Shown here: positions 1 to 6,397 of the stretch, piece by piece
Numbering within the stretch: position 1 is the stretch's first letter
Layout of the letters: each line of letters starts with the position of its first letter
Assembly: GCA_034439815.1 (NCBI GenBank)
Contig: JAWXBD010000179.1
Span: 1 to 21,780, forward strand
DNA: 21,780 nucleotides
Direction: 5' to 3'
Source: JAEUIT01 sp034439815
Lineage (GTDB): Bacteria > Planctomycetota > Phycisphaerae > Phycisphaerales > SM1A02
Notes under the pieces: generated by a model
Databases searched by the model: none
Told to the model about the DNA's origin: nothing
Seen by the model: the letters and a program-made list of their open reading frames with translations, nothing else
Position numbers and translations under genes: made by a program

Positions 1-61
1 CCGACACGGCACAGGTTTCCTTCCACGGCATGCCGAGCACAGTCGTCGACCGCCGCTCACT

Positions 62-108
62 TGTCACCCATGTGCCCGAACGCAAGTGTCACCCATGTGA
101 CCGGAACG
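62..108. repeat. Two direct repeats resembling an IS end
   Basis: TGTCACCCATGTG occurs exactly at 62-74 and again at 87-99, a 25-bp period. Each copy is followed by a similar CCCGAACG or ACCGGAACG tail. Tandem copies of short repeats beginning with TGT are typical of the ends of IS21-type and related DDE elements. No transposase is visible inside the window, so this is either an isolated end, a remnant, or the edge of an element lying to the left. The assignment is by resemblance only. Confidence 0.35.
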
Positions 109-147
109 TACCAGCTGCTCGGCTGGAGCGGGACACCTCCGCACATG

Positions 148-165
148 GATCGCATCAATGCGATC
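148..165. terminator. Hairpin after the nadB-lipoprotein operon
   Basis: GATCGCAT at 148-155 pairs perfectly with ATGCGATC at 158-165 across a 2-nt loop. It lies about 35 nt beyond the lipoprotein stop codon on the minus strand. There is no T-run, so it may be a weak terminator, an RNA-stabilising hairpin, or simply a palindrome. Confidence 0.25.
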
Positions 166-198
166 GGCCGACCGCGCGCTCGCGTCCTGTGGCTGAAC

Positions 199-954
199 TC
201 ACCGCCGGCGCCGGTAGCTCGACGGATCCACGCCGCCGTTGCCGCCGCGCGTGCCGATGCCATCCAGTTTTACCTCCGTGCCGCGGTACGACACGTCGAC
301 GGTCGTGAACTTGAACTGCTGGGCCAGGTTCGGCGTGAAATCAAGCCGGTAGCCGTTCGCTCCGATCTTGCGCAGGATGACGTCCGACTTCATGTAGCCG
401 AACATCATGCGGTTCAGCGTCTCCATCAGTGAGCGCCGATGCCGCGCGCACCAGCGCGCGAACGCCTGCTTGCCGGACCCACCTGCTTCGTTGTCAAAAC
501 TGCGTCGCGCCTGCTCGCTGAGCTGCTGGTCGTAGAACTCGCCGTAGCGCTCCTCGCGCAGCGCCCGCATCAGATTGCCGACGATGTGCTGCGGCAGAAA
601 CGCCCGCATGATGACCGAGCCGTCCTCGCGCTCTTCCCACAGCGGCGTCGGCTCGTACGGATCCGGCTCACCGTCGCCGTCGCGGTCGACCGGTTCCTTC
701 TTCTCCAGCTGCGCGGCCAGCGCCGCTTCGTGGCTGGGCAGCCGGTCCTGCGAAAACTTGACCAGCGTGCCGTCCGGTGCCGTCCACTCATCGTGCAGCT
801 CGACCTCCGACGCTTCGTAGTAAAAGCCCGGCCGCTGGTGATACTCGATGCGATAGGGTTCGCAGCCAGCAAGCACGGGAGCGCAGCAGACAGCGAGCGC
901 TGCTGCTTGCATCCGCTGCCGCTGGCGAATGTGGAGTGCCGATCTGCCTTTCAT
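199..954 (-). CDS. Hypothetical lipoprotein with a DxDxDG calcium-loop motif
   Basis: The 251-residue product begins with an arginine-rich n-region, a hydrophobic stretch and the lipobox LAGC, with Cys31 as the likely lipidated residue. It should therefore be exported and anchored in a membrane. A D-R-D-G-D-G-E-P-D segment at about residues 90-98 looks like the calcium-binding loops of thrombospondin type 3 or dockerin-like repeats, here as a single copy. The rest is mixed polar sequence that I do not recognise. The start codon overlaps the nadB stop as ATGA, with GAGGAG just upstream inside nadB, so translation is probably coupled. It is the last gene of a three-gene minus-strand cluster. 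An internal Met15 start would remove the positive n-region, so Met1 is preferred. Function unknown. Confidence 0.75.
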   Translation of the reverse strand: MKGRSALHIRQRQRMQAAALAVCCAPVLAGCEPYRIEYHQRPGFYYEASEVELHDEWTAPDGTLVKFSQDRLPSHEAALAAQLEKKEPVDRDGDGEPDPYEPTPLWEEREDGSVIMRAFLPQHIVGNLMRALREERYGEFYDQQLSEQARRSFDNEAGGSGKQAFARWCARHRRSLMETLNRMMFGYMKSDVILRKIGANGYRLDFTPNLAQQFKFTTVDVSYRGTEVKLDGIGTRGGNGGVDPSSYRRRR

Positions 955-2672
955 CCGCTCCTCGTCTCGCTCGCCGTTGCCACCGCGCCGGCTCCGGCAA
1001 GCGACCGCAGCGTCGGCAGCTCGTGTCCCGTACGCCAGAGGGCATGCACGGCAAACTTCTCGTCGCGCTCCGGGTAATCCAACCGGTAATGCGTGCCGCG
1101 GCTTTCGCGCCGCCAGCCTGCCGCCCGTGTCATGAGCGACGCGACAGTCAGGAGATTCTGCACTTCCCAGCCGCTCAAGTCATCAAAAATCTTGTCGAGC
1201 GAATAACGGCTCCAGAACGCCAGCATGTCCTCCGCGTCATCCAGGCGGCCGCCGTGCCGCTTGATGCCGACGTTCCACCACATCGCGCTGCGCAGGCTCG
1301 AGCGCACATCCACGAGATCGAGCTCGCCTTTGTCGCTGGGTCGAATGTCACTCACGATCTGCACCGGACCGCGCGACGCGTCCGATCGCTCCGCCACCGC
1401 GCGGCCCACCCGGGCACCGAACACGAGCCCCTCGAGCAGGCTGTTGCTCGCGAGACGGTTCGCGCCGTGCAAGCCGTTGCACGACACCTCGCCGACCGCG
1501 TAGAGACCGGGCACGCTGGTGCGGCCGTGCTGATCGACCCACACACCGCCGATCGTGTAGTGCGCCGCTGGATGGACCGGAATCATGTCGCGCGCCGGAT
1601 CGAGGTCGTAGCTTCGGAGCATCGCCGCGAGCCCGGGGAATCGCTCGCTGAAAACAGTCGTGCCCGCCAGTGTCCCGGGCCTGACGGCCAGATGGCGCAC
1701 GTCGAGAAAGACATTGGAATCGTGCGTCGTTTCGAGATGCTCCATGATGGTACGACTGACGATGTCGCGCGGAGCAAGTTCGGCCATCTCGTGCCGATCG
1801 ATCATGAAGCGGTTGCCGCGCCGATCGACGAGGAATCCGCCTTCGCCGCGGATCGCTTCGCTCAACAGCGCACGGCTCGCGCCCGCGACGTAGAGCGTCG
1901 TCGGGTGAAACTGCATGAACTCAAGATCGGCAACCGCCGCACCCGCGCGCCACGCCATCGCAATGCCGTCACCGGTCGCAACCTTCGGGTTCGTGGTCTC
2001 GCGATAAATCTGCCCGGCACCGCCGCACGCGAGCACAACCGCCTTCGCCCAGATGATCTGCAGTCCGAATCGCGGATGATGCGTGATGGCGCCGAGCACT
2101 GGGGAACCTGCCGAGCCTCCGCTGATGAGATCGAGCGCGAAGCACCGCTCGAAGAGGCGGATTGAGCGCGCGCCGCCTGACACCGCCTTTGCGCGCTCGA
2201 TCAGGCAGCGGGCAAGCTCTCGGCCCGTTGCATCGCCATCAGCATGCACGATCCGGTTGCGATGATGGCCGCCTTCGCGCCCAAGCTGCAGGGCACCGTG
2301 TGAATCGCGATCAAGACGCATGCCCCACGAGACGAGCTGCTCGATCTGCGCCGCTCCCTCGTCAACGACGGTGCGCACCGTCTCTTCCATGCAGAGACCG
2401 GCACCAGCGGCGAGCGTGTCCTCGATGTGCAGAACGTTCGAGTCGTCGTCGGAGAGCACCGCCGCGATGCCGCCCTGCGCCCAGGCGGTATTGGAGAAAT
2501 CGAGCGCGTCTTTCGCGATGACGATCACATCGTGACCCGCATCCGATGCCTCGATCGCAGTGCGCAGCCCTGCGACGCCAGAGCCGATCACGAGCGTGTC
2601 GGTGACGATGTGAGGCAGCAGCAAACTGCGAAACGGAATCAGGTACCGGCGACTTTCAAGAGGCTCGCTCAT
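951..2672 (-). CDS. nadB: L-aspartate oxidase
   Basis: This FAD enzyme oxidises L-aspartate to iminoaspartate, the first step of de novo NAD synthesis, supplying quinolinate synthase NadA. The 573-residue product shows the dinucleotide-binding GSGVAG at residues 30-35, then NTAWAQGGIAA, EGGHHRNRIVHADGDATG, the conserved HPTTLY, GEGGFLVD, and the C-terminal flavin-binding stretch HYTIGGVWVDQHG...PGLYAVGEV...GLHGANRLASNSLLEG. These match the NadB family rather than succinate dehydrogenase SdhA. The frame is open further upstream, to 2846, but that part lies inside the preceding gene, so ATG at 2672, 29 bp after that gene's stop and about 11 nt after a GGGAG, is chosen. A C-terminal helical domain of about 100 residues follows. 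nadA and nadC are not in the window. Confidence 0.95.
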   Translation of the reverse strand: MSEPLESRRYLIPFRSLLLPHIVTDTLVIGSGVAGLRTAIEASDAGHDVIVIAKDALDFSNTAWAQGGIAAVLSDDDSNVLHIEDTLAAGAGLCMEETVRTVVDEGAAQIEQLVSWGMRLDRDSHGALQLGREGGHHRNRIVHADGDATGRELARCLIERAKAVSGGARSIRLFERCFALDLISGGSAGSPVLGAITHHPRFGLQIIWAKAVVLACGGAGQIYRETTNPKVATGDGIAMAWRAGAAVADLEFMQFHPTTLYVAGASRALLSEAIRGEGGFLVDRRGNRFMIDRHEMAELAPRDIVSRTIMEHLETTHDSNVFLDVRHLAVRPGTLAGTTVFSERFPGLAAMLRSYDLDPARDMIPVHPAAHYTIGGVWVDQHGRTSVPGLYAVGEVSCNGLHGANRLASNSLLEGLVFGARVGRAVAERSDASRGPVQIVSDIRPSDKGELDLVDVRSSLRSAMWWNVGIKRHGGRLDDAEDMLAFWSRYSLDKIFDDLSGWEVQNLLTVASLMTRAAGWRRESRGTHYRLDYPERDEKFAVHALWRTGHELPTLRSLAGAGAVATASETRSG

Positions 2673-2701
2673 AGGGGCGTTCGCTCCCGAGACGGATGTA
2701 T

Positions 2702-3913
2702 TCAGTCGGGCCGTCTTGAAGCACTGCCTCCGGCGGTTGGTCTCGATGTCGGCGGCGCGATCACCGGATCGGGCGGCATCTTCCATTCGGCGACATAGAG
2801 CTGCGAGGTTGCCCCCTCGTCGCGCTGACCTGTCCACAGCATCCATCGGCCGTCGTGGCTGAAGACCGGCAGCACGTCGGCACCGTCCGCGTGCGTGACG
2901 CGGCGGAGGTTCGTGCCGTAGCGCGGCTGAGGCACACCGTCGCGATCGGCAACGCCCGCGTCGACCGCAAACACTTCGTAGTTACGATGGCCCATGGCGC
3001 TGCTGGCGAACACGAGGAATGCGCCGCTCGGATGGAAGAACGGACACCAGTTCACATTCGAATCGCGCGTGACCTGATGTTCCTGCGCGATGCCGACAAT
3101 GTGTCCCGTCGCGTCGAACGCCAGGTCCGCGACATACAACTGCAGGATGTTGTTGGCGCTGCGGTCGCTGCGATAACAGATGCGCCGGCCATCGGGCGCG
3201 AAGAACGGTCCGCCGTCGTATCCGGGGGCCGACACGAGCGCGGTCTTCACGCCGTTCTCACGGTTCAGGACCCAGATGTCACCGTCCCCGTGGGCCAGAT
3301 CGCAGTACAGAAGCCACTTGCCGTCGGGTGATGTCGATCCTTCTGCGACGTACGCCTTGCCGTCGCCGACGAGCGGCGTGAGCGAATCCTGCCACTGCGA
3401 GCTGCCGTCGGCCTTCTTGAGGTCGCACATGAGGATCCGCATTTCCGGCGGAAACATCCAGCGATAGCGGCCGGTCCCGCGCTGATAGCCGGGGGCTTGT
3501 CCCTCGGTCGGCGGTCCGATGGTGGACGCGAACAGCAGCGTCATGGGGTCGCGGGGATCGAACCAGCCGCACGTGTTCGCCGAGCCAGGCGGGCTGACGC
3601 GGCGAATGTTCGCGATCGACCCGATGGCACCCGCGGCATTGCGCACCACGTCAGCGACGTACATCGCATAGTGCGGCGGCGGCTCGCTTCCGTCGGCCAG
3701 CTTCTCGACCGCCTGGAAGACGATCCGCTGGTCGTCGGGTGAAAAATACGCTTCGCCCGCCTTCGCGAATCGGTCGGCAAACGTCAGCTGCACGTGCCCG
3801 TGCAAGGTTCCCGCTTCGGCGGCGCGCCAGTCGGCGGGTGGAGCGGAGGCCGGGCTGGCCCCTGGGGATGTCGTCTGCAGAGACAGCGCGCACGCGAGCA
3901 AGGTGGAAATCAT
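2702..3913 (-). CDS. Exported TolB-like beta-propeller (PD40 repeat) protein
   Basis: The 403-residue product starts with a short signal-like segment (MISTLLACALSLQTT) and then carries at least five PD40/TolB-type repeats, recognisable by their S/F-P-D-G cores: YFSPDDQRIVFQ, TSPDGKWLLYCD, FFAPDGRRICYRSD, FFHPSGAFLVFAS and VFSHDGRWMLWTG. Such repeats form six- or seven-bladed propellers in TolB and in exported peptidase-linked proteins. No peptidase domain follows. There is no pal or tolQRA nearby, so it is TolB-like by fold, not shown to be the Tol-Pal component. The open frame continues upstream to 4135, but across the divergent promoter region and into the rluA-like gene, and those residues are low-complexity and arginine-rich, so Met at 3913 is the likely start. 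It is first in the minus-strand cluster with nadB. Confidence 0.8.
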   Translation of the reverse strand: MISTLLACALSLQTTSPGASPASAPPADWRAAEAGTLHGHVQLTFADRFAKAGEAYFSPDDQRIVFQAVEKLADGSEPPPHYAMYVADVVRNAAGAIGSIANIRRVSPPGSANTCGWFDPRDPMTLLFASTIGPPTEGQAPGYQRGTGRYRWMFPPEMRILMCDLKKADGSSQWQDSLTPLVGDGKAYVAEGSTSPDGKWLLYCDLAHGDGDIWVLNRENGVKTALVSAPGYDGGPFFAPDGRRICYRSDRSANNILQLYVADLAFDATGHIVGIAQEHQVTRDSNVNWCPFFHPSGAFLVFASSAMGHRNYEVFAVDAGVADRDGVPQPRYGTNLRRVTHADGADVLPVFSHDGRWMLWTGQRDEGATSQLYVAEWKMPPDPVIAPPTSRPTAGGSASRRPD

Positions 3914-4014
3914 GCGTTGACCGTTGGCGTCCAGAGGACAGGACTGACCCGGCGCGGGGAATGACTGGCTGCTGGGAGAGTCGGCCGGGAGAGAATCCCG
4001 TAGTCTAGTCGACG

Positions 4015-4638
4015 GTGCACGTTCTCTACCACGATCGCTGGGTGATCGCGTTTGACAAGCCGAGCGGTCTGCTCTCCGTGCCCGGCATCGGCCCCGACAA
4101 GCAGGACTGCCTGGCCTCGCGCGCCGCCGAGGCATTTCCCGGCGCCAGGATCGTGCATCGCCTCGACCGCGACACCTCGGGCGTGATCGTCATGGCCCTC
4201 GACCCCGAGAGTCATCGCGAGCTGTCCCGGCAATTCGAGGCTCGTGAGACGGTGAAGACGTACGTCGCCCTCGGGAGCGGCCACGTGGCCGACGACAGCG
4301 GCACGATCGACCTCCCGATGCGGAAGCAGGCCATGGGCTCGGCGTTGCAGATCATCGATCACGAACTCGGCCGCCGCGCGGTGACGCACTGGCACGTGCT
4401 GGAGCGGCTGGAGGGACCGCCGCGGACACGATTCTCACTGCACCCGGTGACGGGACGCAGCCATCAGCTGCGGCTGCATCTTCAAGTCCTTGGCCACCCG
4501 GTCCTTGGCGACGAGCTGTACGCGCCGCCCGCGGTCCTCGAACTTTCGCCGCGGCTATGCCTGCACGCGTCATCGTTGGAGGTCACCCACCCCGCCACGC
4601 GGACCCGGCTGCAATTCGAGTCCGCCGCCCCGTTCTAG
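4015..4638 (+). CDS. rluA: RluA-family pseudouridine synthase
   Basis: The 207-residue protein isomerises uridine to pseudouridine in RNA. The catalytic motif HRLDRDTSG, containing the essential Asp, is at about residues 44-52. Other RluA-subfamily blocks are KPSGLLSVPG near the N-terminus, RELSRQFEARE, HPVTGRSHQLRLHLQVLGHP and the LCLHASSLEVTHP end. It lacks an N-terminal S4 domain and is as short as E. coli RluA (about 219 residues), which it resembles along its whole length. RluA modifies 23S rRNA U746 and tRNA U32; the substrate here is inferred from that likeness. Translation starts at a GTG. The gene is divergent from the TolB-like gene with about 100 bp between them. Other small RluA-type enzymes such as RluC/D-like proteins cannot be excluded. 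Confidence 0.88.
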   Translation: MHVLYHDRWVIAFDKPSGLLSVPGIGPDKQDCLASRAAEAFPGARIVHRLDRDTSGVIVMALDPESHRELSRQFEARETVKTYVALGSGHVADDSGTIDLPMRKQAMGSALQIIDHELGRRAVTHWHVLERLEGPPRTRFSLHPVTGRSHQLRLHLQVLGHPVLGDELYAPPAVLELSPRLCLHASSLEVTHPATRTRLQFESAAPF

Positions 4639-4680
4639 CGGAAGATCTTGGTTACCTTCTGGGGAAACTACCCGCCAATT

Positions 4681-4693
4681 CCCACCAAGTGGG
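4681..4693. promoter_or_regulatory. Inverted repeat just upstream of the marR-type gene
   Basis: CCCAC and GTGGG flank a CAA centre, about 17 bp before the GTG start. MarR-type regulators often bind such dyads in their own promoters, but this one is short and G-rich, overlaps the possible Shine-Dalgarno stretch, and could be chance. Confidence 0.22.
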
Positions 4694-4709
4694 GGGCGAA
4701 GGCCGTATC

Positions 4710-5240
4710 GTGTCGCAACTCTTGTCCCGCGCACTTATACCACTGGCCGTTGAACTGGGGAAACAGAATCCGTTTGCGAACGTCGAAGAGGAGGCGTTCG
4801 TGGGCATCGTGCGCACCGCGACCGTGCTCAAGGGGCAGGTCAACCGGGTGCTGCGCAGCTTCCGGCTGGCCGAGCCGAGTTACAACGTGCTGCGGATTCT
4901 CCGCGGCGCAGGACCGGAAGGTCGCTGCAGCCACGAGATCACCGCGCAGGTGATCTCCGAAGTCCCGGACATGACGCGCCTGATCGACCGGCTCCAGCGA
5001 CTGGGCCTCTGCGAGCGGCGCAGGATGGACGGCGACCGACGGCTCGTTCGCGTCGTCATCACATCCGCGGGACTTGAGCTGCTGCTCGAACTCGACACCG
5101 CGATCACCACATTGCACAGGCAGCAGCTCGCGGGAATCCCAGCCGAGGTGCTCGAGCAGATGCTGGAGTCGCTGACGCTCGTCCGCACGACGGCGCAGCG
5201 CGCTCCCCACTCGCCTGCGAAATCCCATTGGCCTGCGTGA
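4710..5240 (+). CDS. MarR-family transcriptional regulator
   Basis: The 176-residue product has the winged helix-turn-helix pattern of MarR proteins at about residues 57-125. A first helix (YNVLRILRGAG) is followed by HEITAQVISEVPDMTRLIDRLQRLGLCERRR, whose helix around residues 84-97 is the probable recognition helix, and then by the D-G-D-R-R wing and a long C-terminal dimerisation helix. MarR proteins are usually dimeric repressors released by small aromatic ligands or oxidants. The GTG at 4710 is chosen because the residues upstream of it lie in the rluA gene's other frame. A G-rich stretch precedes it. It lies 71 bp downstream of the pseudouridine synthase and may be read through from it. 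The target genes are not evident. Confidence 0.85.
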   Translation: MSQLLSRALIPLAVELGKQNPFANVEEEAFVGIVRTATVLKGQVNRVLRSFRLAEPSYNVLRILRGAGPEGRCSHEITAQVISEVPDMTRLIDRLQRLGLCERRRMDGDRRLVRVVITSAGLELLLELDTAITTLHRQQLAGIPAEVLEQMLESLTLVRTTAQRAPHSPAKSHWPA

Positions 5241-6209
5241 TCAACCCGCGGCCGAGCGGTGGCGCACCATCGGCGCTTCGATCGCGAACCCGCCGAGCAT
5301 GGTGGCCGCCGCTTCGACAGCAATCGCTGCCGTGCGGCCGTCCGTGTCCTTGCTCGGATTCACTTCGACGATGTCGAGTCCCGCGAGTCCGCCGTGATCG
5401 GCGACGATCGTGAGCGCCACGCGCACTTCATCAAGCGTCAGACCATGCGGCACCGGGCAGTCGACGCCCGACGCCACCGTCGGATCAAGCGAATCGAGAT
5501 CGAAGCTCATGGAGAACCGGCCGTCGGAACCGGCAGCGCGAAGCACTGCTTCCGCCATCACTGCGTCGATGCCTCGACGGCGGATTTCATCGCACATGTA
5601 AACGCGGACGCCAAGCTGCTGCAGATGATCAACCTCCGCCGGCTCGACGTCGCGCTGCGCGACGAGCACCGTGCGCTGCGGATCACGCATGCCGTCGAAG
5701 CCGATCGCCGGGAGGAATGCCGGGACGGGAAGACCGAGGAGCGCCGCCAGCGGCATGCCGTGCAAATTGCCGCTCGGTGTTGTCGCCATCGTGTGGATGT
5801 CGGCATGCGCGTCGAACCACACCAGCCCGGGGGGATCCTGACCCAGATCGCGATACGCGCTGGCGATTCCTGCCTGCGAACCTGCGGCGAGCGAGTGATC
5901 GCCACCAAGGACGAGCGGGATGCCGCCGAGGGCCACAATCGATCGGACTTCTTCGCGAAGTGCAACGCAGAAGTCGGCGACCGCGCGCGTCACGTCGGAT
6001 CCAGGGTCGCAACCGACAGCGCGGGCCGCGTCGCGCAGCTCAATGTCACCGCGATCTTCAACGCGAAGACCGAACCGTTCCAGCTGGCGGCGCAGGCCGC
6101 TCGCGCGGATACTGTGCGGTCCCTGTGACGTCGCGCGGCATCGACCGCCAAGGCCGATCGGCGCTCCGACGATTACAACGGGACGGCTGGCTCGCTCGAA
6201 CTCGCGCAT
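5241..6209 (-). CDS. rocF: Arginase (ureohydrolase family)
   Basis: The 322-residue enzyme hydrolyses L-arginine to ornithine and urea using a binuclear manganese site. The metal-binding motifs are all present: GGDHS at about 102-106, FDAHADIHT at 132-140 and SFDLDSLDP at 235-243. The substrate-binding loop SGNLHGMPLA is arginase-like rather than agmatinase-like. The helical end contains EVNP at 282-285. Two slight departures are DAHADIH, where most arginases have DAHxDxN, and GVDCPVP instead of GVGTPVP. The start at 6209 has a good GGAGG Shine-Dalgarno. It is transcribed towards the MarR gene, and the two stop codons touch with no base between. No arginine catabolism partners lie next to it. 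Formimidoylglutamase is a less likely alternative. Confidence 0.9.
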   Translation of the reverse strand: MREFERASRPVVIVGAPIGLGGRCRATSQGPHSIRASGLRRQLERFGLRVEDRGDIELRDAARAVGCDPGSDVTRAVADFCVALREEVRSIVALGGIPLVLGGDHSLAAGSQAGIASAYRDLGQDPPGLVWFDAHADIHTMATTPSGNLHGMPLAALLGLPVPAFLPAIGFDGMRDPQRTVLVAQRDVEPAEVDHLQQLGVRVYMCDEIRRRGIDAVMAEAVLRAAGSDGRFSMSFDLDSLDPTVASGVDCPVPHGLTLDEVRVALTIVADHGGLAGLDIVEVNPSKDTDGRTAAIAVEAAATMLGGFAIEAPMVRHRSAAG

Positions 6210-6310
6210 CGCAATTCCTCCCGCTCGAAGAAACCAACAACGAGCGGCACGGATGGCACGCTCGATTGCGGTCCTATCGACGGATCACGACGTTGGGACG
6301 AGAGCGAAGG

Positions 6311-6330
6311 GCGACCGCCCGCGCGGTCGC
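6311..6330 (-). terminator. GC-rich hairpin after the M1 peptidase gene
   Basis: GCGACCGC at 6311-6318 and GCGGTCGC at 6323-6330 form a perfect 8-bp stem with a 4-nt loop, extendable by a G-T and a G-C pair. It lies about 68 bp after the M1 peptidase stop, in the 188-bp gap before arginase. No clear T-run follows on the minus strand. It probably separates the two transcription units. Confidence 0.35.
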
Positions 6331-6397
6331 TCCGTTTCGGCCGGTGCGCACTCTTCGCCGGGCAAGTCCGAGAAAGACCGGCAACCGACAGCCGGTG

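Noticed and set aside
777..2165. Long open frame on the plus strand (462 codons) opposite nadB
   Set aside because: It mirrors nadB, has Arg/His/Ala-rich composition without any domain, and results from high GC in the opposite strand.
2702..3913. TolB of a Tol-Pal system
   Set aside because: PD40 repeats are present, but tolQRA and pal are absent and PD40 propellers are widespread; only TolB-like is supported.
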